From NCBI GenBank assembly GCA_017631705.1, contig JAGBSU010000066.1, positions 1 through 17,260 of the forward strand: DNA of 17,260 bases, given 5' to 3'. The notes beneath the pieces are model-generated. The model saw only the letters and a program-made list of their open reading frames with translations. It was not told where the DNA came from and did no database searches. Positions 1 through 6,417 of this stretch are shown here, piece by piece. Made by a program: the position numbers and the translations under genes. Each line of letters begins with the position of its first letter. Within the stretch, counting starts at the first letter, position 1. This DNA comes from Clostridia bacterium (GTDB lineage Bacteria > Bacillota > Clostridia > Oscillospirales > Acutalibacteraceae).

Positions 1-425
1 CATTTGTTGACGTAGAAATGGATATTCCGCTTTTCAAAATACGGGGTGCAGGTTTCCCAAACTAACGTTTCGGGGTGGAGAGCTTCCACCGCCTGCCACG
101 CAACATAGCCGATGCCTTTGGTATGCTCTTCGGGAGAAACAAACAGGATTTCCAGTTCGTTGTGGTGAGTCTCGTTATTGATTTTGAGGATCACACCGCC
201 GACCTTTCTGCCATCCAGCATAATGCGGTAGGTCTCATTTTTAGGGTCGTCGATGCAACGCTCGATGGTCTTGCGGGAAATGATCTCGCCGTCATCGTCG
301 ATATGATCGTCCCGCTCGCCGAATTCTTCCAGCGCACCATACTTAAACGACCATTGATTATCGAGGATAAACTGCTCGCGATCGTCGGCAGTTAAGGGGA
401 CAAGGGCAACCTTTGTGTGTTTCAT
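1..425 (-). CDS. GNAT-family N-acetyltransferase (3' end cut by window edge)
   Basis: Minus-strand gene starting at ATG 425-423, five bases after a strong AGGAGG at 436-431. It runs off the left edge after about 141 codons. The acetyl-CoA binding turn of GNAT motif A is visible as HTKGIGYVAW (residues 101-110), preceded by the usual hydrophobic beta strand ending LFVSPEE (94-100). Near the edge, PYFEKRNIHFYVNK matches the GNAT motif B region, where 'N..a..fYek.GF' is typical, so only a short C-terminus should be missing. GNAT enzymes transfer an acetyl group from acetyl-CoA to an amine; the substrate cannot be told from this sequence. The gene has its own promoter and an unusual structured leader. 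Its codons favour C/G at the third position (ATC, AAG, CTC) more than the purine genes at the other end, which might reflect a different origin, but this was judged only by eye. Confidence 0.88.
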   Translation of the reverse strand, partial: MKHTKVALVPLTADDREQFILDNQWSFKYGALEEFGERDDHIDDDGEIISRKTIERCIDDPKNETYRIMLDGRKVGGVILKINNETHHNELEILFVSPEEHTKGIGYVAWQAVEALHPETLVWETCTPYFEKRNIHFYVNK

Positions 426-436
426 AAGTACCTCCT

Positions 437-480
437 AAAAAAGAAAAGGCTCCGGCTATTGCATACACAATAACCCGAGC
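437..480 (-). terminator. terminator-like hairpin in the GNAT leader (possible attenuator)
   Basis: Minus-strand arms GCTCGGGTTATTG (480-468) and CAATAGCCGGAGC (461-449) pair over 13 positions with one G-G mismatch and one U-G pair around a 6-base loop. CTTTTCTTTTTT follows at once, directly before the AGGAGG of the GNAT gene. A rho-independent terminator inside a 5' leader suggests conditional read-through. The outer arm overlaps a second hairpin, CCGAG-TGAG-CTCGG (488-475), so the two structures exclude each other. The sensing signal is unknown. Confidence 0.6.
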
Positions 481-547
481 TCACTCGGACACCTAATCCG
501 GCTTTTCGGCGCTACGGCGCACAGCCTCCGGTGACGTATTTTTTAGT

Positions 548-576
548 ATTATACCGACAAATGCGCGAAAAGTCAA
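548..576 (-). promoter_or_regulatory. sigma-A promoter of the GNAT gene
   Basis: On the minus strand, -35 TTGACT (576-571), a 17-base spacer and -10 TATAAT (553-548). Transcription should begin near 541, leaving a leader of about 115 bases before the GNAT start codon. Confidence 0.85.
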
Positions 577-582
577 TGAGAA

Positions 583-616
583 AAGCCGAGCAGAGCGTAA
601 CTGCTCTGCTCGGCTT
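583..616 (-). terminator. rho-independent terminator after arsC
   Basis: Perfect 14-bp stem (583-596 with 603-616) around the 6-base loop at 597-602. On the minus strand it is followed by TTTTCTC. It lies 22 bases after the arsC stop codon and just upstream of the GNAT promoter, separating the two units. The U-tract is short, so efficiency may be moderate. Confidence 0.7.
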
Positions 617-637
617 AGTGTTGTAAAGTTGCGAGAT

Positions 638-1015
638 CTATAGTTCAAGTATCCGTTTTTCGATCTCAGCAATAACTGTTTTAAAAGCCTCGTCGCTTTT
701 ACCTGTTGGGTCGGGCAGGTTCCAATTAGCGTCAAAAGCTCTGCCGATATAGGGGCAACCGACATCGCAACCCATAGAAATAACCACATCGGGTGTAGGA
801 ATTTTATCAATAGTCTTGCTATACTGTGTCTGCTCCATATCAATGCTGTAGATAGCTTTCATCAATCTTACGGCCTCCCCGTTTATCTGCGGTTTTGTTT
901 CGCTGCCTGCTGAATAAAAATCATACTTGTCACCTAGAAAGTGTTTGCCAAGAGCTTCAGCAATCTGACTGCGACAAGAATTATGCACGCAGAGAAAGGC
1001 TATCTTCTTTTTCAT
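638..1015 (-). CDS. arsC: arsenate reductase, LMW protein-tyrosine-phosphatase fold (ArsC, thioredoxin-coupled type)
   Basis: 125-residue cytosolic protein of the low-molecular-weight phosphatase fold. The N-terminal loop CVHNSCR (residues 9-15) is the CX5R anion-binding site with nucleophile Cys9 and Arg15. A second cysteine pair, Cys83 and Cys87 in GCDVGCP, supplies the resolving thiols, and Asp102 in LPDP is the expected general acid. The spacing is CX3C, as I recall for clostridial relatives, rather than the longer spacing of the staphylococcal enzyme. The family reduces arsenate to arsenite; phosphatase activity is an alternative. ATG at 1015 is preferred over an in-frame GTG at 1027: the AGAGAGG lies about 10 bases before the ATG but directly abuts the GTG. 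The ATG overlaps the upstream stop codon as ATGA, so translation is probably coupled. No arsenite pump or ArsR is adjacent. Confidence 0.88.
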   Translation of the reverse strand: MKKKIAFLCVHNSCRSQIAEALGKHFLGDKYDFYSAGSETKPQINGEAVRLMKAIYSIDMEQTQYSKTIDKIPTPDVVISMGCDVGCPYIGRAFDANWNLPDPTGKSDEAFKTVIAEIEKRILEL

Positions 1016-1692
1016 CGAAACGGGCACCTCTCTTTAATGCATTGGTTATTCAGTGCCGAATGGGTGCATTTGATTTCATCAAGCTCCATTTCTACACCAA
1101 AATTCTCTTGCACAAACTTTACCGCTTGCGTTATGGCGAGGTAAGAATCTCGTTTACAGCAACGCGGACCGCCCACTTCGCCAATAGCACCAAGGGCGGC
1201 TGATGTCATTTTGTTAGATAATCCCCACGACTCATTTGCGAGGGGTGTTGCGCCCGTTATGATGGACACAAACATACCGGCACTTATACCCACACCGCAG
1301 GCTCCCCAAAAACCACAAGCGCCCCCCGGGACTTTTTTGCCGCGAGATTGCATTTCCACGAGGGCTTTTTCGAGGTCAATTTCGCCGCCCGCGTTCTTAT
1401 ATGCGGTAAGTAAGGCAGAGCCGACCATAACGTGATGCTCGGGACCGTGCATATGGCAGAAATCGAGTGCCATCAGTTTTTGCAGAATATGAATAGGATT
1501 TTTGGATGTTTCGGCAAGACAGATGCCTAGAATCGTATCCATACCGCCTGTGTGGCAGGAATCACACACATAGTGCCCCTGCTTACACATTGTCTTGCTT
1601 TGCTCCTTTTTATGACACAAAGCACACTCGACTTCAATATCCTTTTCTAAATACATAAGCGGTGCACCGCAGATTAAACATTCGTCTTTCAT
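1012..1692 (-). CDS. Cys-rich zinc-ribbon protein, DUF5714-like
   Basis: 226 residues. The N-terminus carries four cysteine pairs that look like metal-binding knuckles: CLIC (5-8), CALC (23-26), C36 with H40 nearby, and CDSC (43-46). A Gly/Ala-rich middle follows (GACGFWGACGVGISAG), then CC at the end of that region and a C-terminal tail with three more cysteines ending CPFR. This pattern matches my memory of the uncharacterised DUF5714 family; no reaction is known to me. It overlaps the ArsC-like gene by 4 bases and shares its promoter, so a role in metal, metalloid or thiol chemistry is a reasonable guess from context only. The start at 1692 is chosen because ATGAGG lies 6 bases upstream; the ATG at 1704 has no such site. 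A zinc- or iron-sulfur-binding protein is the safest description. Confidence 0.75.
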   Translation of the reverse strand: MKDECLICGAPLMYLEKDIEVECALCHKKEQSKTMCKQGHYVCDSCHTGGMDTILGICLAETSKNPIHILQKLMALDFCHMHGPEHHVMVGSALLTAYKNAGGEIDLEKALVEMQSRGKKVPGGACGFWGACGVGISAGMFVSIITGATPLANESWGLSNKMTSAALGAIGEVGGPRCCKRDSYLAITQAVKFVQENFGVEMELDEIKCTHSALNNQCIKERCPFR

Positions 1693-1727
1693 AATTAACC
1701 TCATCCAAATTCTTGATTTGCGAATTG

Positions 1728-1756
1728 ATTATACCACAGACACAACAACTTTTCAA
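1728..1756 (-). promoter_or_regulatory. sigma-A promoter of the DUF5714-arsC unit
   Basis: Minus-strand -35 TTGAAA (1756-1751), 17-base spacer, -10 TATAAT (1733-1728). The start point is near 1721, about 30 bases before the chosen start codon. No obvious ArsR operator palindrome was seen around it. Confidence 0.82.
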
Positions 1757-1761
1757 CGCAA

Positions 1762-1790
1762 ACAAAAAATACCCACTCAAATTGAGCGGG
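1762..1790 (-). terminator. terminator after tRNA-Ala
   Basis: Minus-strand hairpin from CCCGCTCAA pairing with TTGAGTGGG (1790-1772, one G-U pair), followed by TATTTTTTG. It ends the tRNA transcript just before the next minus-strand promoter. Confidence 0.75.
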
Positions 1791-1799
1791 CAAAAAAAT

Positions 1800-1916
<117 letters not shown>

Positions 1917-1956
1917 GTTTATTAAGTTATAGATGGGGTTCAACTTTGAGTGCTTC

Positions 1957-1981
1957 GCGCTCCCGGCTAAGCTATACCCCC
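1957..1981 (-). pseudogene. fragment of a tRNA-Ala 5' half in the leader of the intact tRNA
   Basis: Minus-strand sequence from 1981 begins GGGGGTATAGCTTAGCCGGG, matching the first 20 bases of the intact tRNA-Ala at all but two positions. A 2-base deletion in the D-stem region then follows and similarity fades; no anticodon arm can be drawn. It is preceded by TAT like the intact copy. It lies between the promoter and the intact tRNA, so it is transcribed. A remnant of a tandem tRNA duplication is the simplest reading; a regulatory tRNA-like leader element is possible. Confidence 0.65.
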
Positions 1982-2004
1982 ATAATATTTCTGCGACGAA
2001 AACT

Positions 2005-2033
2005 ACTTTACCACATTTTGCTTTTGTTGTCAA
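2005..2033 (-). promoter_or_regulatory. promoter of the tRNA-Ala transcript
   Basis: Minus-strand -35 TTGACA (2033-2028), 17-base spacer, -10 TAAAGT (2010-2005). This is a strong consensus promoter, as expected for a stable RNA. The leader before the tRNA is about 105 bases and contains the tRNA fragment. Confidence 0.85.
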
Positions 2034-2074
2034 CCTTTTTCTTTCAATAAAGAAAAAAACAAAAAAGGTTGACA
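2028..2074. repeat. 13-bp inverted repeat joining two divergent promoters
   Basis: TGTCAACCTTTTT (2028-2040) is perfectly complementary to 2062-2074. Each arm contains the -35 TTGACA box of one divergent promoter: the tRNA to the left, the SDR gene to the right. A small inner repeat CTTT-CAAT-AAAG (2041-2052) lies between. Confidence 0.8.
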
Positions 2075-2097
2075 TTATTTTGCTTTTAATATATCAT
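2069..2097 (+). promoter_or_regulatory. promoter of the SDR-type gene
   Basis: -35 TTGACA (2069-2074), 17-base spacer, -10 TATCAT (2092-2097). The start point is near 2104, which excludes an in-frame GTG at 2102 and supports the ATG at 2132. Confidence 0.8.
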
Positions 2098-2131
2098 TAC
2101 TGTGATATTTAAGAAGAAAGGAAACTTATTA

Positions 2132-3022
2132 ATGAAAGTATTGGTTATTGGCGGTACAGGCCATGTTGGTGCCTATTTGTGTGATATTTTGGTGGAGCAC
2201 GGTCATGAGGTTTTTGTGGCTTCTCGAGGGAGCAAAGAATTGCCCAAAGGTGTAAAAGGTATTATATGCGATGCAAAAAACAGCGAAGAGTTAATTGCTT
2301 TGCGTTCCGAAAACTTTGACAGTGTTGCTATTTTCCCGGGCTGTGCCGGCACTGTATACGATGCTTTGGCCGGTTATGTCAATCACATTATTGCTTGCGG
2401 TTCGCTTTGGATGTTTGGTACACCACGCATTGTTCCCACTCCCGAGATTTCTTTCGGTGAATGCTTTGAAAGAAGTTATCGTTTACGCTTTGCGGATATG
2501 GGTCGCATGATGGCCGATGGTCGCTCCTTGTTTAGTACGGTTATGCCTCCCAACATTTGCGGTGCGGGTAAAATCCCGATAGACGGTTTAGGCGGTCGTG
2601 ATATTGAAGTACATAAGGCACATCGCCGAGGCGAAACGGTTTATTTGCCCGATGGGCCGGAACCGCTGATTGCTCCTTGCGATGCATATGATATTGCCGT
2701 GCTTTTTGCCTTGTGTATTGAAAATCCGGAAAAATCTGCCGGGCAAATGTTTAATGTCGGTCCTCGTTATGCACTGACGGCGACACAATTCATTCAGGCC
2801 TATGCCGATATTTATCATTCGAATATCCCGGTGGAATATGTTTCTTGGGAAAAATATAAAAACGAAATTTCTCCGAACATCGCTCATTGGTGGCATTTTT
2901 ATGCACACATGTGCCCCGATTACTCCAAAGCAACAAAACTCCTCGGTTTCCAACCAAAATATACCGCGGAAGAATCAATGGAACACGCTGTGCGTTGGAT
3001 GTATGATCAAAAACTTTTATAA
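2132..3022 (+). CDS. NAD(P)-dependent epimerase/dehydratase-like protein (atypical extended SDR)
   Basis: 296 residues with an N-terminal Rossmann nucleotide-binding motif GGTGHVG (residues 7-13) right after the first beta strand, the signature of extended short-chain dehydrogenases and NAD-dependent epimerases. GSLWMFG occupies the place of the usual 'SS..vYG' strand, and the C-terminal part (MFNVGP..., 'T..E.' region) also follows the family. The catalytic Tyr-x-x-x-Lys cannot be found where expected: the region reads SYRLRFADMG without the lysine. It may therefore be a non-catalytic NAD(P)-binding protein or have an altered active site. The start at 2132 follows AAAGGA by about 8 bases. 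It is a single-gene unit between its own promoter and the perR promoter. The substrate is unknown. Confidence 0.82.
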   Translation: MKVLVIGGTGHVGAYLCDILVEHGHEVFVASRGSKELPKGVKGIICDAKNSEELIALRSENFDSVAIFPGCAGTVYDALAGYVNHIIACGSLWMFGTPRIVPTPEISFGECFERSYRLRFADMGRMMADGRSLFSTVMPPNICGAGKIPIDGLGGRDIEVHKAHRRGETVYLPDGPEPLIAPCDAYDIAVLFALCIENPEKSAGQMFNVGPRYALTATQFIQAYADIYHSNIPVEYVSWEKYKNEISPNIAHWWHFYAHMCPDYSKATKLLGFQPKYTAEESMEHAVRWMYDQKLL

Positions 3023-3046
3023 GTTTGAAAAATTTTTAAAAACCTC

Positions 3047-3075
3047 TTGACAAGCACTCTTCAAATCGGTATAAT
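3047..3075 (+). promoter_or_regulatory. promoter of perR-rubrerythrin
   Basis: -35 TTGACA (3047-3052), 17-base spacer, -10 TATAAT (3070-3075). A perfect match to the vegetative consensus that would be strong unless repressed; a PerR-type operator lies immediately downstream. Confidence 0.88.
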
Positions 3076-3079
3076 ACTT

Positions 3080-3094
3080 TTGTAATGATTACAA
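3080..3094. promoter_or_regulatory. PerR/Fur-type operator
   Basis: Perfect 7-1-7 palindrome TTGTAATGATTACAA, matching the Bacillus PerR box TTATAATNATTATAA at 13 of 15 positions. It covers the expected transcription start, so binding would block the promoter. A further half-like site TGATTACA follows at about 3103-3110. Confidence 0.85.
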
Positions 3095-3124
3095 ATCTGT
3101 TTTGATTACAAAAGGAGGAGCGCT

Positions 3125-3544
3125 ATGACACCACAGAAATTGACCGAAACGCTCCGCCAAAAAGGCATCTGTCCCACGGCACAACGGGTGGCTGTTTATG
3201 AGTATTTACTTACTCATCGTACACACCCGACAGCGGATACATTGTACCATGCCTTGGTAAAGGATAATCCGTCTTTTTCCAGAACGACGGTATACAACAC
3301 GGTACATGTTTTAGCTAAAGCCGGTCTTATTCGTGTCCTAACGATTGATGCGGACGAACAACACTTTGATGCTTTTATGGGGGAACACGGGCATTTCTGG
3401 TGCGCATGTTGCGAAAAGCTTTTTGATTTTTCGCTTTCTGCCGACACGGCAAGTTCTTTAGTATCCGACGGGTTTTTAGTAGAAACCTCGGATGTGTATG
3501 CCACCGGCGTTTGCCCCGCCTGTCAAGCCAAAGTAAAAAAATAA
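3125..3544 (+). CDS. perR: PerR-type peroxide-sensing repressor (Fur family)
   Basis: 139 residues: an N-terminal winged helix (about 1-75, with SRTTVYNTVHVLAKAGLI as recognition region) and a C-terminal metal-binding dimerisation domain. The structural zinc site is C93/C96 and C130/C133. The five regulatory-metal ligands of Bacillus PerR (H37, D85, H91, H93, D104) correspond to H34, D82, H88, H90 and D101. The aspartate at the last position is typical of PerR rather than Fur. PerR senses hydrogen peroxide by Fe-catalysed histidine oxidation and then releases DNA. An AAAGGAGG site precedes ATG 3125. The palindrome in its own promoter indicates autoregulation, and the next gene, 19 bases on, is a rubrerythrin, a standard PerR target in clostridia. 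Confidence 0.92.
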   Translation: MTPQKLTETLRQKGICPTAQRVAVYEYLLTHRTHPTADTLYHALVKDNPSFSRTTVYNTVHVLAKAGLIRVLTIDADEQHFDAFMGEHGHFWCACCEKLFDFSLSADTASSLVSDGFLVETSDVYATGVCPACQAKVKK

Positions 3545-3563
3545 AATTCAGGAGGAAATCAGT

Positions 3564-4112
3564 ATGAAAAAGTATGTTTGTTTAGTATGTGGTTATGTTC
3601 ACAACGGTGATGAAGCTCCGGCGAAATGCCCCATCTGCAACGCCGATGCTTCCAAATTCAAAGAGTCGGTCGCCGAAGCGGGCCGCACTTGGGCTGCTGA
3701 GCATATTGTGGGTGTTGCCCAAGGTGTCAGTGAAGAGATCATCGCCGGTCTTCGTGAAAACTTCAATGGCGAATGCTGTGAAGTGGGCATCTGTTTGGCG
3801 ATGGCTCGTGTGGCTCATCGAGAAGGTTATCCGGAAATCGGTTTGTATTGGGAAAAAGCCGCTTATGAAGAAGCTGAACACGCTGCTAAATTTGCAGAGT
3901 TGTTAGGTGAAGTTGTCACCGACAGCACCAAGAAAAATTTGGAAATGCGCGTGGATGCCGAAAACGGCGCCACCCTCGGCAAGTTCGAATTGGCGAAGAA
4001 AGCCAAAGAGCAAGGCTTGGATGCCATCCATGATACCGTGCATGAAATGGCCCGCGACGAGGCTCGACACGGCAAGGCTTTCGAAGGACTTCTTGCTCGT
4101 TACTTCAAATAA
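3564..4112 (+). CDS. reverse rubrerythrin (N-terminal rubredoxin + diiron domain)
   Basis: 182 residues. The rubredoxin-like FeS4 centre is at the N-terminus (C6/C9 and C22/C25), followed by a four-helix ferritin-like diiron domain with the ligand motifs EEAEH and ARDEARH. Classical rubrerythrin has the rubredoxin at the C-terminus, so this is the 'reverse' form described from Clostridium acetobutylicum. It is a cytosolic NADH-driven (via a redox partner) H2O2/O2 reductase protecting strict anaerobes. AGGAGG precedes the start, and it is cotranscribed with perR. Its codon use has many C-ending codons, suggesting high expression. A strong terminator follows. Confidence 0.93.
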   Translation: MKKYVCLVCGYVHNGDEAPAKCPICNADASKFKESVAEAGRTWAAEHIVGVAQGVSEEIIAGLRENFNGECCEVGICLAMARVAHREGYPEIGLYWEKAAYEEAEHAAKFAELLGEVVTDSTKKNLEMRVDAENGATLGKFELAKKAKEQGLDAIHDTVHEMARDEARHGKAFEGLLARYFK

Positions 4113-4142
4113 GCAAAAAACCGCATAAAATAAGAGTTTTTG

Positions 4143-4180
4143 GGACATTCACCGATTTTGGTGGATGTCCTAATTTTTTG
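4143..4180 (+). terminator. terminator after rubrerythrin
   Basis: 11-bp stem GGACATTCACC / GGTGGATGTCC (one U-G pair; 4143-4153 with 4160-4170), loop GATTTT, then TAATTTTTTG. It closes the perR-rubrerythrin unit. Confidence 0.9.
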
Positions 4181-4277
4181 TGTTTATTTAGATTTAGTGT
4201 GTTTTTTTGCTTTCGTACTGATAACGGTTTTCTTTACCTTTTGTTAATTTCTTCACTACCATTATATAAAAACAAAG

Positions 4278-4305
4278 AAAAAGTCCGGTTTTATCCGGAC
4301 TTTTT
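4278..4305 (-). terminator. terminator of the ktr-pro operon (bidirectional form)
   Basis: Perfect 11-bp stem AAAAAGTCCGG / CCGGACTTTTT with a 6-base loop. A/T runs on both sides let it work in either direction; it lies about 50 bases after the proC stop. With the terminator at 4143 it insulates two convergent units. The rest of 4181-4355 shows no gene. Confidence 0.85.
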
Positions 4306-4355
4306 CGACGCATGTATTTATCTTTTTTACGAGGGACTATTTACCAATACCGAAG

Positions 4356-5159
4356 TTAAGATTGACTTAATTCGACGGTACGGTGATAAGAGGCTTTGAC
4401 GGCGTTGCCCACTACGGTGGCGAAGCCGTTTTTTTCTAACGATTCAACTCCCTCAATGGTGGTGCCTTTTGGACTGCATACGGCTTTGATAAGGTCGGTG
4501 ACTTCTTTGTCGCTGTGTTCCATCAGCGTTGCCGCACCTTCCAACGTGCGGGCGGCATATAATAGCGCGCGTTGTTTATCAAGACCGCAGGCGGCGGCGC
4601 CGTTTGCCAACGCTTCGGCAAAGGCGAAAACAAACGCAGGACCGCAACCCGAAACAACACTGGCGGCATCGATGTCTGCTTCGGCAATTTCATCCAACAA
4701 ACCCGCGGGGGACAGCAGGGAGAAAAATTGTTGTTTTTGCGAATCGCTGACAGCGGTGTTGGTGCAATACAGTATCACGCCTTTGCCAACCGAGCAAGGC
4801 AGGTTAGGCATGATGCGAATGACCGGAGCCGGTGTGTCTAAAAAGCTTTCCAGCGTGGCAATGGTTGTGCCGGCTGCCATGGTGACAAATACCGGCAACT
4901 TTTTGGGGTTGAGCGATGAGGTGAAACTGTGAACAACCTCGCCGAGCACTTGCGGTTTTACCGCCAAAAAGACGATATCCGATTGTGTGACAACCTCGTT
5001 TGCGGATAGCAGGGCCACACCTTGCTCCGTAAATGAGACGACTTTTTCGGGTTGTGTTTCGCATACACAGCAGGAAGCGGGATTGACGGTTTGCAACACG
5101 GCGTTTAATAGTGCACCGCCCATGTTGCCGCAACCGATAAAACCAACAGTATAGTTCAT
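4356..5159 (-). CDS. proC: pyrroline-5-carboxylate reductase
   Basis: 267 residues, the usual ProC length. Catalyses the NAD(P)H-dependent last step of proline synthesis, pyrroline-5-carboxylate to L-proline. The N-terminal dinucleotide-binding motif GFIGCGNMGGALL (from residue 6), the SGCGPAFVFAFAEAL dimer/substrate helix and the C-terminal CSPKGTTIEGVESLEKNG signature are all intact. The start at 5159 (MNYTVGFIG) is chosen because AGGAG lies just upstream and family homology begins there; a frame-open extension to 5300 would overlap proA. It is the last gene of the ktrBA-proBAC run, 10 bases after proA. Confidence 0.96.
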   Translation of the reverse strand: MNYTVGFIGCGNMGGALLNAVLQTVNPASCCVCETQPEKVVSFTEQGVALLSANEVVTQSDIVFLAVKPQVLGEVVHSFTSSLNPKKLPVFVTMAAGTTIATLESFLDTPAPVIRIMPNLPCSVGKGVILYCTNTAVSDSQKQQFFSLLSPAGLLDEIAEADIDAASVVSGCGPAFVFAFAEALANGAAACGLDKQRALLYAARTLEGAATLMEHSDKEVTDLIKAVCSPKGTTIEGVESLEKNGFATVVGNAVKASYHRTVELSQS

Positions 5160-5169
5160 AGTGATACTC

Positions 5170-6417
5170 CTATCGTGTTTGTCCGTCGCCACGGATGATG
5201 TATTTATAGGTGTTGAGTTCGTTGGGACCCATGGGGCCTCTGGCGTGAAGTTTTTGGGTGGAAATGCCGATTTCGGCACCGTTGCCAAATTCGCCGCCAT
5301 CGGTAAACCGGGTGGAGGCGTTTACGTACACAGCGGCGCTGTCGACAGACCGCAAAAACAGTTCGGCACGTTGATCGTTTTCGGTAACGATGGCATCGCT
5401 GTGGTGGGTAGAATGGGTGGCAATGTGAGTGACGGCTTCTTCAAATCCGTTTACCACTTTAACCGCCAAGATATAATCCAAAAACTCGGTGGAAAAATCT
5501 TCGTCGGTAGCCGGAATGCCTTCGATCACAGCGGCGGCTTGTTCACACAAGCGCAGTTCAACCGGATGAGAGGGGCGATTGTCCACCAACCGTTGTTTAA
5601 GAAGCGGTAGAAAAGTGGGGGCAATCGCGGCATCGACCAAGCAGACTTCGGCGGCGTTGCACACCGAGGGACGGCTGGTTTTGGCGTTTTCAATGATATT
5701 AAGCGCTTTATCGAAATCGGCAGATTCGTCAACAAAAACATGGCAGATGCCGGTGCCGGTTTCGATACACGGAACGGTGGCATTTTCCACACATGCTTTG
5801 ATAAGTCCCGCACCGCCGCGAGGAATGAGCAGATCGACATAGTCGTTAGTGGTCATGAGTTGATACGCACCGTCACGCGAACGGTCGCTGACCAAGTTGA
5901 CAAGGTCTTTGGGCAGACCGACCGATTGCAATGCCGTTTGCAGAGAAGCAACGATTGCCGAGCAGGACTCAAAACTTTCTTTACCGCCGCGCAAAACACT
6001 GACGTTGCCGCTTTTGAGTGCCAAGGCGGCCGTATCGGCGGCGACGTTGGGACGGCTTTCGAAAATGACGGCAACCACACCGAACGGAACCGAGATTTTT
6101 TGAATGGTCATGCCGTTTTGATGTTCGCGAGTTTCAATGACGTTGCCGACAGGGTCGGGTAGTTTGGCAATGTGGCGAATACCGTCTGCCATACCGACGA
6201 TGCGGTCGGCGGTGAGTAATAAACGGTCGGACATAACCGAAGAAAGGTGCGTTGCTGCCGCCATATCTTTTTGGTTGGCGGTTAAAATGGCGGCGGTATC
6301 GGATACCAATTGGTCCGCCATAGCAAACAAAGCGCGATTTTTGGTATCGCTATCCAAAAGCGCAGCACAAGTCGCCAGGCTTTTGGCTTGTTGTAACATG
6401 ACTAATTGATTGTTCAT
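5170..6417 (-). CDS. proA: glutamate-5-semialdehyde dehydrogenase (gamma-glutamyl phosphate reductase)
   Basis: 415 residues, the full family length. Reduces gamma-glutamyl phosphate with NADPH to glutamate semialdehyde, which cyclises for ProC. Of the aldehyde-dehydrogenase fold, it shows the cofactor region ESRPNVAADTAALALKSGN and the catalytic cysteine in SRPSVCNAAEVCLVD. Its ATG overlaps the proB stop codon by four bases (ATGA), so translation is probably coupled to the kinase that makes its unstable substrate. Confidence 0.97.
   Translation of the reverse strand: MNNQLVMLQQAKSLATCAALLDSDTKNRALFAMADQLVSDTAAILTANQKDMAAATHLSSVMSDRLLLTADRIVGMADGIRHIAKLPDPVGNVIETREHQNGMTIQKISVPFGVVAVIFESRPNVAADTAALALKSGNVSVLRGGKESFESCSAIVASLQTALQSVGLPKDLVNLVSDRSRDGAYQLMTTNDYVDLLIPRGGAGLIKACVENATVPCIETGTGICHVFVDESADFDKALNIIENAKTSRPSVCNAAEVCLVDAAIAPTFLPLLKQRLVDNRPSHPVELRLCEQAAAVIEGIPATDEDFSTEFLDYILAVKVVNGFEEAVTHIATHSTHHSDAIVTENDQRAELFLRSVDSAAVYVNASTRFTDGGEFGNGAEIGISTQKLHARGPMGPNELNTYKYIIRGDGQTR

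Noticed and set aside
75..395. Plus-strand 106-codon frame opposite the GNAT gene
   Set aside because: Antisense shadow; the minus strand has promoter, ribosome site and family motifs.
3009..3036. Possible terminator AAACTT-TTAT-AAGTTT after the SDR gene
   Set aside because: A/T-only short stem that includes the stop codon and lacks a clean U-tract.
4178..4399. Plus-strand open frame of 73 codons downstream of rubrerythrin
   Set aside because: It begins in the U-tract of one terminator, spans a second terminator hairpin and enters the end of proC; no ribosome site and low-complexity sequence.
5160..5300. 47-codon N-terminal extension of ProC
   Set aside because: It overlaps proA, and the Rossmann motif of ProC starts normally from ATG 5159 with AGGAG upstream.
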